Below are positions 1-12,300 of a stretch of DNA of 64,000 nt, one piece after another (within the stretch, counting starts at the first letter, position 1; every line of letters begins with the position of its first letter). The notes beneath the pieces are model-generated. The model made no database searches, had not been told where the DNA came from, and was given only the letters and a program-made list of their open reading frames with translations. The position numbers and the translations under genes were made by a program. The stretch covers positions 1,168,362-1,232,361 of the forward strand of contig NZ_BFCH01000018.1 in NCBI RefSeq assembly GCF_003112775.1, given 5' to 3'. Source of the DNA: Mycobacterium montefiorense. Its GTDB lineage: Bacteria > Actinomycetota > Actinomycetes > Mycobacteriales > Mycobacteriaceae.

Positions 1-286
1 TGGCTTGCAGAACGTTGAGTGTGCCCCCGACGTTGACCTCGTGACCGATGCGTTCATCGGGGCCGGCGCCGCGCGCCCACGCGAGATGCGCGACGACGTC
101 CGCGCCGGCAATGCCGTGTTTGACCGCGACCGCGTCGCGGATGTCCGCCTCAATGAAATCGGCTTCACTAGACCAGCTTTCCGGCCGGTGCCGGGCGATC
201 CCGACGACCTCGTGACCCTGGCTGAGCAATCGGGCGGTGAGACCGCGGCCGAGCACACCGCTGGCCCCGGTGACCGCGATTCTCAC
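1..286 (-). CDS. NAD-dependent epimerase/dehydratase, N-terminal part (runs off window)
   Basis: Reading the minus strand from a GTG at 286 gives an open frame of 95 residues to the window edge. It begins MRIAVTGASGVLGRGL, the TGxxGxxG dinucleotide-binding loop of an extended short-chain dehydrogenase/epimerase, and continues through DIRDAVAVKHGIAGADVVAHLAW and a VNVGGTLNVLQA segment typical of NAD(P)-dependent epimerases. It lies 19 bp after the pks12 stop on the same strand, so the two are probably co-transcribed. Its place downstream of pks12 matches M. tuberculosis Rv2047c, a long protein with an N-terminal epimerase domain. Whether the rest of that protein is present cannot be seen here. 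The substrate is unknown. Confidence 0.8.
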   Translation of the reverse strand, partial: MRIAVTGASGVLGRGLTARLLSQGHEVVGIARHRPESWSSEADFIEADIRDAVAVKHGIAGADVVAHLAWARGAGPDERIGHEVNVGGTLNVLQA

Positions 287-305
287 TGACTGCCGACTTT
301 CATGA

Positions 306-3300
306 TTATTCTTCGTCGTCGTCGCTCAACGCCGCATTGAGCAGGTCCTCGAGGTCCATGTCCGCGATGTCCTTTTCGGTGCTCGCTCCAGCGACTGGGG
401 CCGCCGCGGTGCTGTCTTCGGTTGCCAACGCGAGCAACAACTCCAGCACTCCGGCTTGCCGGAGTCGCTTGACCGGAATCGACCCCACCACACGCTGAAT
501 GTCGGCTTCCCCGGGCGCGGCGGCCGGGGCGCTTTCCTCCGAACTCCCCACCAGCTCGGAATGCATGTAACCAGCCAGCGCGGCGCAGTTCGGATAATCG
601 AAGATCAGCGTGGGCGAGAGCGCCAGACCGGTAGCGGACTTCAGCCTGTTGCGCATCTCGACGGCGGTCAGCGAATCGAAGCCGAGCTCCTGGAACGCTC
701 TTTCCGGATCGATCGACTCGGGGCTCGAGTTGCCCAGCACCGTGGCGATATTGGAGCGCACCAGATCCAGCAGAACCGCGTATTGCTCATCCTCGGGCAA
801 GCCTTCGAGACGTTGCAGCAGAGCTGATTTGGACTTCGCCGCGGCCAGCGAGTCGTCAACCTGGCGCCGGGTCGGCGCGTTGATCAGGTCAACGAACATC
901 GGCGGCAACGTTCCGCCGTCGAACTTGACCCGCAGCGCCGCAAGGTCGATGTGGGCGGGCATCAAGAACGGCTCGTCGACGATCAGCGCGGTGTCCATCA
1001 ATTCCAGTGCCTGATCCGACGACATCGCGACGATGCCGTCGCGGCCGAATCGGGCACGATCGGCGGCACCCAGCGCACCGGTCATGGCACTGGCCTGGTC
1101 CCACAGACCCCAGCCCAGGGACATCGCCGGCAAGCCGTCCCCGCGCCGGTGCACGGCCAATCCGTCCAGGAAGGAGTTGGCAGCCGCGTAGTTGGCTTGA
1201 CCCGACGCGCCTGCCAATCCGGCCATCGACGAAAACAGCACGAAGGCGGACACATCGAGTTCGCGCGTCAACTCGTGCAGGTTCCAGGCACCGTCGACCT
1301 TGGCCCGCAGCACCGCATCCACCCGTTCCGGGGTCAACGACGAAATCACTGCGTCATCGAGCATCCCGGCCGCATGAATCACGCCGGATAGCGGCCGCTG
1401 CACCGGGATATCAGCGATCACCTTGGCCAACGCCTCGCGATCGGCGACGTCACACGCCACCACCTGGACCTGGGCACCCATCGCGCTGAGCTCGGTCATC
1501 AACTCCGCGGCCCCCGGCGCATCCAGGCCGCGCCGGCTCACCAAGACCACGTTGCGTGCGCCACGGCGAGAGACCAGGTGGCGGGCCAACGCCGACCCGG
1601 CCATGCCGGTCCCACCAGTGATCAGCACGGTGCCGGCCGACCAGCCATCCGGCATCGTCATCACGACCTTGCCCACGTGGCGGGCCTGACTCAGGTACCG
1701 CAACGCCGCCGGCGCGCGTCGGACGTCAAACCTGGTCACCGGCAACGGCCGTAGCACGTCGTCGCCGAAGAGCGCGGCCAGTTCGTCGAGCATCTGCTGG
1801 ATGCGCTCGGGGCCCGCCTCGAACAGATCAAAGGCGCGGTATCGCACCTCGTGATGTTCCTCGGCGACCTTGGCGGGCTCGCGGATGTCGGTCTTGCCCA
1901 TCTCCAAAAAGATCCCGCCGGGAGCCACCAGCCGCAGGGACGCGTCGACGAAGTCGCCAGCCAGGGAATCCAGCACCACATCCATGCCACGCCCGGCGGT
2001 GACCGCACGGAACTTGTCCTCAAACTCCAGGCTTCGGGAATCCCCGATATGATCGTCGTCAAAGCCCATGGCCCGCAAGGTGTCCCACTTGCCACGGCTC
2101 GCCGTTGCGAAGACCTCGAGACCCAGGTGCCGGGCCAGCTGCACGGCAGCCATCCCGACACCGCCGGCGGCGGCGTGCACCAGCACCCGCTGGCCCGGTT
2201 TCGCCGCGGCCAGATCCGTCAGTGCGTAATACGCGGTGGCGAAAACCACTGTGGTGGTTGCGGCGGCGGTGTGCGACCAGCCGGCCGGCATCTTGGCCAG
2301 CAGCCGCTGGTCGGTGGTCGCGATCGTTCCGGTTCCGTCGGGGAACAAGCCCATCACGCGGTCACCGATCGCGAAACGGCCATCCTGCGAAGCTGTTTCG
2401 ATCACGACGCCGGACGCCTCGATACCCATCACCGCATCGGGATCGGGGTAGAGACCGAGCGCGATCATCACGTCGCGGAAGTTGGCCGCGATGGCCGACA
2501 GCGCGACCCGAACCTGCCCCGGCTCCAGCCGAGCGTCGGCATCCGGGATTCGCTCGAGTCGCAGGTTCTCGAATGTGCCGCGACTGCTCATGCCCAACCG
2601 CCACGGGCCATCGCCCGGCGGCACCAGGAGACCGCCCAGCGCGCGGCTGCCATGCACTCGCGCGATGTAGACCTTTGCACCACGCACCACGACTTGCGGC
2701 TCACCGGTCGCCAGGACCGCGGCCACCGCCTCGTCGTCGAACGATCCGTCGGTGTCGGCCAACACGATCCGGCCTGGATGCTCGGTCTGCGCCGAACGCA
2801 CCAAGCCCCACACCGCGGCGCCCGCAAGATCGGTGATCTTCTCCCCCGGCAACGTCGTCGCACCCCGGGTCGCCACCACCAGCGTTCCCGCACCCTCGCG
2901 GGCCAACCACGTCTGCAGCACCGGCAGCACCGCGCGGGTGGCTCCGTACACGCCGGCCAGGACGTCATCGGCAATCGCCGCCGACTCGAACAGCACCGCC
3001 GATCGCTGCCCCTCGGCAGGCTGGGATTCCGGTGCACCCCAGGTGCACACCGATACCGGCTGCGCCGAGGAGGCCGGCGCAGCGATCCAGTCGACTTCGA
3101 AGAGCCGGTCCGGCCCGGAGTTCGACACCGCCGCCAGCAATTGCTGATCGGTGACGGGTCGGGCCACCATCGATGCCACCGAAAGCACCGGCAGCCCAAG
3201 GCCGTCGGCGAGTTCGATCGACACCGCCGACTCGCTCACCGGAACGATCCGCGCCCGGACCGCCGACGCGCCCGCAGCGTGCAGGGACACCTGCTGCCAG

Positions 3301-6300
3301 GAGAACGGCACCAACATCGACCCTTCGACAAGCTCGTCGCTGTCTGAGGCCAGGATCACCGCGTGCATTGCGGCATCCAGCATCACCGGGTGAACCCCGA
3401 ACCCGGCCACCGAGACCCCGGCATCCGCAGGCAACGTCACTTCGGCGAACACCTCGTCGCCACGACGCCACATCGAGGTCAAGCCGCGGAACGCGGGCCC
3501 GTAGCCGTACCCGCGCTCGGCCAGCCGCTCATAGCCGTCGCCGACATCGACCGGGACCGCACCGATCGGCGGCCACGCCGACAGATCCGCGCACGACTCG
3601 GCCGACCCGGCGCGCAGCACCCCCTCGGCGTGCAGCGACCAGCCGGAACCGGCCTCGGCACGCGAGAAGACCGACAAGGCACGGGCGCCCGAGTCATCGG
3701 TACCGCCGACCACCACCTGGATTGCGACCGACCCACCGGCCGGCAATACCAGGGGCGCTGCAAGATTCAGTTCGTCGACAACTCCGCAGCCGACCTCATC
3801 CCCGGCGCGGATCGCCAACTCGACGAATCCAGCTCCCGGGAACAGCACGACCCCGCCCACGGCGTGATCGTTTAACCAGGTCTGCACGCTGGGCGATAGC
3901 CGACCGGTGAGCACCACTCCGCCCGAAGCCGGCAGCTCGACCACCGCACCCAGCAGCGCGTGTTCGCTGGCGGCCAGGCCCAGCCCGGCCGCATCGGCCG
4001 GCATACCGTCGCCGGCAAGCCAAAACCGCCGCCGCTCAAAGGCATAGGTGGGCAGCTCGACGAAACGCGCCTGGCCAAGAACACCGCGCCAGTCGACATC
4101 CATCCCGGCGACGAATCCTTGCGCGATCGCATTGGTCAGGGTCTCCGGCTCCGAACGGTCCTTGCGCAACGCGGACATGGTGAAGACCGGCGCATCGGGA
4201 AACGATTCCTCGATCGACGCCGTCAGGCCACTGCTAGGCCCGACTTCGAGGAAACGGGTGCCTCCTGCCGAGTGCACGAAGCGCACACTGTCGGCGAATC
4301 GCACCGCCACGCGCACATGCCGCTTCCAATAAGCCGCCGTCGCGAAGTCATCTGAGGCCAGCTGCCCGGTCACGTTCGACACGATCGGGATGGTGGGTTT
4401 GCCGACGGCGAGTCCGGCGGCGACCGTTCCGAATTCGTCGATCATCGGATCCATCAACGGAGAATGGAAAGCGTGCGAGACGGCCAGTTGGTGCACGCGT
4501 CGACCGTCGGCACGCAGGCGCTCGGCAATCGCGGTCACCTTGTCTTCCTCGCCCGAAATCACCACCGAGCCCGGTCCGTTGACCGCTGCGATGCCGACCC
4601 CCGTTTGTTCGAAGGGAGCCAGCTGCGGGAGCACTTCTTCTTCGGTGGCCTGCACGGCGATCATGGCCCCGCCTACCGGCAGTGCCTGCATGAAGCGGCC
4701 ACGGGCGGCCACCAGCACCGCGGCGTTCTGCAGCGACAAGACATCGGCGACGTGCGCGGCCGCCAACTCGCCGATCGAGTGGCCGAGCACGAAGTCGGGC
4801 CGCACACCCCAGGATTCGAGCAACCGGTACAGCGCTACTTCCACCGCGAACAGCGCCGGTTGCGCGAATTCGGTGGTATTCAACAGGTCCTCGTCGTGGC
4901 CCCACATCACTTCGCGCAACGGCCGCAGCAGGTGCCGATCCAATTCGGCCACCACGGTGTTGAAAGCCTCGGCGAACACCGGATACCCGGCGTGCAATCC
5001 CCGGCCCATGCCCAGTATTTGGGAGCCCTGGCCGGGGAAGACGAAGACGGTCTTGGCCCCCGGTGCTGCGCTGCCGCGCACGACCGATGCGGCCTCACCG
5101 GTGGCCAATTCGTCGAGGCCGGCAATCAACTGGTCGCGATCGGCACCAGTGACGATCGCTCGATGCTCGAAGTTCGACCGGCCCGCCAAGGACCATGCCA
5201 CGTCGGCGACATCGAGATTGCCGTGGACGCGGAGATGAACGGCCAGCCTGGACGCGTGGGAGCCTAACGCCGACAAGGACTTTGCCGATACGACCCACGG
5301 CAATACCGGCACCTTGGGGCGATCGACGAGGTGGTCGGGATCGACCGGCGCGGCCTCGATGATGACGTGGGCGTTAGTGCCGCTGATGCCGAACGACGAC
5401 ACGCCCGCGCGATGCACGCGCCCCGCGGCGGGCCACTGCCGCGCCTCGGTCAGCAACGACACCGAGCCCACCGTCCAATCCACGTGCGGGCTGGGCTGAT
5501 CCACATGCAACGTCGCCGGCAACAGCTCGTGGCGCATCGCCAACACCATCTTGATCACGCCGGCGACTCCGGCGGCGGCTTGGGTGTGACCCATGTTCGA
5601 CTTGATCGAACCCAACAGCAGCGGCTCGGTCCGGTGCTGCCCGTAAGTCGCCAACAATGCCTGGGCCTCAATGGGATCGCCCAATGTGGTGCCCGTGCCG
5701 TGGCCCTCGACCACGTCGACCTCGGCGGCGGATAAACCGGCACTGGCCAACGCGGCGCGGACCACTCTCTGCTGTGACGGCCCGTTGGGGGCGGTCAATC
5801 CATTGGAGGCACCGTCCTGGTTGATCGCCGAGCCCCGCACCACCGCCAGCACCGGATGACCCAGGCGCCGTGCATCCGATAATCGCTCAACAACGAGCAT
5901 GCCGCCACCCTCGGAGAATCCGGTGCCGTCGGCGGCTCCCGCGTACGCCTTGCACCGGCCGTCAACCGACAGGCCGCGCATCCGGCTGAACTCCACGAAG
6001 ATGTCGGGTGTGGCGTTCACCGTGACGCCGCCGGCCAGGGCCAAGTCGCACTCACCCGAACGCAGCGATTGCGCCGCCATGTGCAACGCGACCAACGACG
6101 ACGAGCACGCGGTGTCCACCGATACGGCGGGGCCTTCCAGCCCCAGCACGTACGACACCCGACCTGATGCCACACTCGAGGACTGGCCGGTCAGCCGGAA
6201 ACCCTCCGCAGTCGGTGCGGCGCCGATGCCGTAGCCCTGTGTGTATATGCCGGCGAACATGCCGGTAGCGCTGCCACGCAAGGTGCCAGGTTCAATTCCA

Positions 6301-9300
6301 GCCCGCTCCAAGGCTTCCCAGGACAGTTCGAGGAACATCCGCTGCTGCGGATCCATCGCCAGCGCCTCGCTCGGCGCAATACCGAAGAAGGCGGGATCGA
6401 AGTCCGCGACGCCGTCGACGAAGCCACCGGTACGCGTGTAGCAGGTGCCCGGAACATCGGGGTCCGGGTTGTACACGCCGGACAGGTCCCAGCCGCGATT
6501 GCTCGGGAATTCGGTGAGGACGTCACGACCCTCCGTCAGCATCTCCCATAGGTCGTCGGGAGACGTCACCCCACCCGGGTAGCGGCACGACATGCCGACG
6601 ATCACGATCGGGTCGTCGCCGGTAACTCTCACCACCGCGGTTTGGGCGATTTCTTGCGGGACGCCGGCGAGCTCGTTGCAGATGTAGCTGGCCAGCCCAC
6701 TCGGCGTTGGGTAGTCGAAAATGAGAGTGGGCGAAAGCGCCAGTCCCGTCGCGATTTTCAGTCGGTTACGCATTTCGACCGCGGTCAGCGAGTCAAAGCC
6801 GAGGTCCTGGAACGCCTTGTCGGGATCGATCGCCTCGGCGGTGCTGTTGCCCAACACGGTCGCAATGTGCGAGCGGACCAGGTCCAGCACCAGGGCGTGC
6901 TGTTCGGGTTCGGAGAGCCCGTGCAGTCGGTGCGCCAGAGCCGATTTCAATTTCGCGGCGGCCAGTGAGTCATCGACTTGGCGCCGTGCCGGTGCGTTGA
7001 GCAGATCGGCGAACATCGGCGGCACCACGGCCGCATGCGCACGCAGCGCGGCGAGGTCGATGCGGGCGGGCGCGATGAAAGGCTGGTCGACAATCAGTGC
7101 GGTGTCGAACAATTCCATCGCTTCGGCCGACGACAACGCCAGGATTCCGTCGCGGCTCAACCGGGCGAGGCCTGCAGCGTCCAATCCGCCGGTCATGGCG
7201 CTGGCCTGATCCCACAGCCCCCACCCCAGCGAGATCGCCGGCAACCCGTGTGCCCGCCGGTGCGCGGCCAACCCGTCGAGGAACGTGTTGCCCGCGGCGT
7301 AATTGGCCTGGCCCGATGAACCCACCAGGCCGGCCATCGACGAAAACATCACAAACGCCGACACATCCAAGTCGCGGGTGAGCTCGTGCAGGTTCCACGC
7401 CGCGTCCACCTTCGCCCGCAACACCGCGTCCACCCGTTCAGGTGTCAGCGAGGTGACCACCGCATCGTCGAGCACACCGGCGGCGTGGATGACTCCCGAC
7501 AGCGGGTGCTGCGCCGGAATATCGGCAACCGTCGCGGCCAAGGCCCCGCGGTCGGCCGCGTCGCATGCGATCACCGTCGTCCGGGCTCCGGCCGCTTCCA
7601 ATTCGGCGACCAACTCGGCAGATCCGGCAGCATCCGGACCACGACGGCTCAGCAGCAGCAGGTTCTGCACACCGTGGTGCGTCACCAGGTGGCGGGCCAG
7701 CGTCGAACCCGCCATGCCGGTACCGCCAGTGATCAACACCGTGCCGGCCGCCCACGCGTCCGGCAACGTCAGCACGACCTTGCCGATGTGGCGGGCCTGA
7801 CTCAGGTACCGCAGGGCCGTACGGGCCCGTCGCACATCGAAAGTCGTCACCGGCAAGGGCCGCAGCACACCAGTGTCGAACAGTTCGGCGAGCTCGAGCA
7901 TCCACTCGTGCATCCGGGGACGGCCCGGCTCGAAGAGGTCGAAGGCGCGGTAGCGGACGCCCGGATACTCCCGGGCGACCACGCCGGGGTCACGGATGTC
8001 GGTCTTACCCATCTCCAGGAACACGCCGCCGGGCGCGACCAGGCGAAGCGACGCGTCGACGAATTCACCGGCCAGCGAGTCCAGCACGACATCCATGCCG
8101 CGCCCACCAGTGACCGCGCGGAACTTCTCCTCGAACTCGAGGCTGCGCGAGTCCCCGATGTGGTCTTCGTCAAAGCCCATGGCCCGCAAGGTGTCCCACT
8201 TGCCGCGGCTGGCGGTACCGAACACTTCGAGCCCTAGGTGCCGGGCCAGCTGCACGGCGGCCATGCCCACCCCGCCGGCGGCGGCGTGCACCAACACCCG
8301 CTGACCCGGCTTGACATCGGCCAGATGGATGAACGCCATGTATGCGGTGGTGAAAACCGCTGAGATGGCGGCTGCTTCGGCGCAAGACCAGTCGGCGGGC
8401 TTCGGCTGCAGCAGGCGGATATCACCGGGTACCAATGTGCCGCTGCCGTCGGGGAAGAATCCGTAGACCGAATCGCCGACCGCGAATTCGGTGACGCCAG
8501 GCCCGACTTCAACGACTACGCCCGCGCCTTCGCCGCCGAGCAGTGCGTCGTGGGTGAACATGCCCAGCGTGATCATCACGTCGCGGAAGTTGGTGGCGAT
8601 GGCGCGTAGGGCCACCCGAACCTGACCCGGCTCCAGCGGAGCACCCGCGTTGGGAACCGGCTCGAGGCGCAGGTTTTCGAACGTGCCCGCGCTGCTGATA
8701 CCCAGCCGCCAGGGCCCCTCGGCGGGAGGCGCCAGAATTCCGTCGACCGCGCGGCTGCCGTTCACCCGCGGGATGTAGATCGTCGCGCCGCGCAGCAATA
8801 CCTGCGGCTCGGCGGCCGCCACGACAGCGGCAGTGGTCGCGTCGTCCAGCGGCGCATCGGAATCCACCAGCACGATCCGGCCGGGATGCTCGGTCTGCGC
8901 CGATCGCACCAGACCCCACACCGCGGCGCCCGCTAAATCGGTGACATCCTCGCCCGGCAGCCCGATGGCTCCGCGGGTGGCCACGACCAGAACGCCCGAC
9001 TCCTGCTCGGTCAACCACGACTGCACGGCCGCCAACACCTGGTGCGTGCGAAGATAGCTGGCAGCCACCGGATCATCCTCGGTAGCAACGGATTCCAGCA
9101 GCTGGTGGGGTGAAGCCTGCTTTGCACCGGCGGCTGACGACGCCGGCGACCACACCACCTCGAACAACCGGTCCGGGCCCGAGCTCGAGATGGCCGCGCG
9201 CAGTTGCTGCTCGTTGACCGGGCGGACGGCCATCGTGCCCACCGACAGCACCGGCAGCCCCAGCCCGTCGGCAAGCTCGATCGACACTGCGGAAGGACCA

Positions 9301-12300
9301 GCCGGCGCGATGCGCGCGCGTACCGCCGACGCGCCCGCGGCATGCAACGAGACGCCCTGCCACGCGAACGGCAACACGACGTCGGTTTCGTCGGCATCCT
9401 GGTGCGCAATGACCATCGAATGCATTGCCGCATCGAGCAATGCCGGGTGCACCCCGAATCCGTTGACACCCCCGGCGGCATCCGGCAACCGCACCTCGGC
9501 GAACACCTCATCACCGCGGACCCAGGTGGCGGTCAATCCTCTGAACGCGGGACCGTAGCCATACCCGCGGGCCGCCAGTTTCTCGTAGCCGTCGGCCGCA
9601 TCCACCGCGACCGCACCGGCCGGTGGCCACACCGACAGATCGGCCTTCGGCTCGAGCGGCGCGGAACTCAACTCCCCCTCGGCGTGGCACATCCACGCGG
9701 AGTCGGCGTCGACGCGCGAAAAGATCGTGACACTGCGCCGGCCCGATTCGTCGCTGGCGTCCACCACGACTTGCACTGCCACCGAGCCGAATCCAGCATC
9801 GGTCACCGGCAACATCAGCGGCGCCTGCAGCGTCAGCTCGTCGACTGTCGAGCAACCGACTTCGTCCCCGGCACGGATGGCCAGCTCGACAAATCCCGCG
9901 CCGGGGAACACCGGCGTGCCAGACACGGCGTGATCGGCCAGCCAGCCCTGCAAGCTCGGCGACAAACGGCCCGTCAGCACCACCCCGCCCGAGGCGGGCA
10001 AGTCGACCACCGCGCTGAGCAACGCGTGCTCACTGGTTCCCAGGCCCAACCCCGCGGCGTCGGCTCCGACGCCCTCGCCGGCCAACCAGAACCTGCGCCG
10101 ATCAAAGGCATACGTCGGTAGCTCGACGAAGCCGGCGCCGCCCAGTACCCCGCGCCAATTCACATGCACGCCCGCCGTGAAAGCGGCGGCGGCCGACATC
10201 AGGAACCGCTCGAGTCCGCCGTCGTCACGGCCCAGGGTGGGAACGACGATCGCCTCGGTGTCGGCGGCACCGGTGTCGTTGTAGGTGTCCTCGATCCCGG
10301 CGATCAACGCGGGATGCGGACTGGATTCGATGAATGTCCGGTATCCGTGCTCGCATGCGGTACGTACCGCCTGGTCGAATTGCACGGTCTGCCGGATATT
10401 GCGATACCAGTATGAAGCATCCAAACTGGCTGTGTCCAAACGATTTCCGGTCACAGTGGAAAAGAAGGCGATCCGCGTGGAACGCGGCTCGATGCCGGCA
10501 AGCACCTGAGTCAGCTCATCACGAATCGCCTCGACCTCAACCGAATGCGACGCATAGTCCACGTCGATCCGGCGGGTCCGCAGATCCAGGTCGGCGCAGA
10601 AGCCGACGACTTCTTCCAGCGCTGCGACCTCACCCGAAACCACGACCGCAAAGGGGCCATTGACGGCGGCGATGCTGAGTCGATTGCCGTAGGGCGCCAG
10701 CAATTCTCGCGCACGCTCGGTGCTGCACGCGATGGAAAGCATGCCGCCGGTGTGAGCCAGCGACCGCAGCAGCTTGCTGCGCAACGTCACCACGCGCGCG
10801 GCATCGCGCAGCGAAAGCGCACCGGCGACATATGCCGCGGCGATCTCCCCCTGCGAGTGCCCGATCACCGCGTCCGGATTGACTCCGACCGACTTCCACA
10901 GTTCGGCCAGCGACACCATCACCGCGAAGAGCACCGGCTGCACCACGTCGACGCGATCCATGCCCGGCGCTGCGGGTGCGCCACGCAACACGGCAATCAG
11001 CGACCAGTCGACGAACTCGGCGAACGCCTCTGCGCACACCTCGATCTGCTGGGCGAATACCGGTGCAGCATCGAGTAACTCGATGCCCATGCCCAGCCAC
11101 TGCGAGCCTTGGCCGGGGAAAACGAAGACCTGCTTGCCGACTGGGCGCGCCGCTCCCCGAATGATCGAACTACCCGGGTCATCGCCGGCCAATTCGGCGA
11201 GACCGGCCAGCAATTGGTCGCGGTCACTACCGACGACAACGGCCCGGTGCTCGAAGGTCGCCCGGCCGGCCAACGACCACGCCACGTCGGCAAGGTCAAG
11301 CCCCTGATCGCCAGCTACCTGCGCGGCCAGGCGAGCCGCCTGAGATGTTAACGCCGCCAATGACTTTGCCGATAGCGCCCACGGCACCACCGTGGGCGCC
11401 GGGCCGGGATCCCGCGGGTCTTCGGCAGGGGCGGATTCGACGATCACGTGCGCGTTGGTGCCGCTGATCCCGAACGACGAGATCCCCGCGCGGCGTGCAT
11501 GGTCCGCCGCCGGCCAGGGCCGCGCCTCGCTCAGCAACGACACCGCACCAGCCGACCAATCCACGTGCGGGCTGGGCTGATCCACATGCAACGTCGCGGG
11601 CAGCGTCTCGTGGTGCATCGCCTGCACCATCTTGATCACGCCGGCCACCCCGGCGGCGGCCTGGGTGTGACCCATATTCGATTTGATCGAGCCCAACCAC
11701 AGCGGCTCACTGCGATCCTGGCCGTACGTCGCCAACAACGCCTGCGCCTCAATCGGATCGCCCAATGTGGTGCCGGTGCCGTGGCCCTCCACCGCATCAA
11801 CCTCGGCCGTCGACAACCCGGCGTTGGCCAGCGCCGCGCGCACCACCCGCTGCTGCGAGGGGCCATTGGGTGCGGTCAATCCGTTGGAGGCGCCGTCTTG
11901 ATTGACCGCCGAGCCGCGCACCAGCGCCAGCACCGGGTGACCCAGCCGGCGCGCATCCGACAGCCGCTCCACGACCAGCATGGCGCCGCCCTCGGACCAG
12001 CCGACGCCGTCGGCTGCCCCCGCGTAGGCCTTGCAGCGCCCGTCGGGTGCCAGGCCACGGTGCCGGCTGAACTCGATAAAAACCGTTGGGGTGGCGTTGA
12101 CCGTGGCGCCGCCAGCCAGGGCCAGGTCGCACTCGCCGGACCGCAGCGACTGCACGGCCATATGCAAGGCCACCAGCGACGACGAGCAGGCCGTATCCAC
12201 CGAGACGGCCGGGCCCTCCAGCCCCAGCACGTAGGACACCCGCCCCGAGGCGACACTGGAGGTCATGCCGGTCAGGCGATAACCCTCGATTTCCTCGGCG

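Noticed and set aside
1851..3347. Long plus-strand frames opposite pks12 (for example 498 codons)
   Set aside because: They are antisense shadows of a GC-rich gene: third-position GC on the wrong strand, Arg/His/Pro-rich products and no domain.
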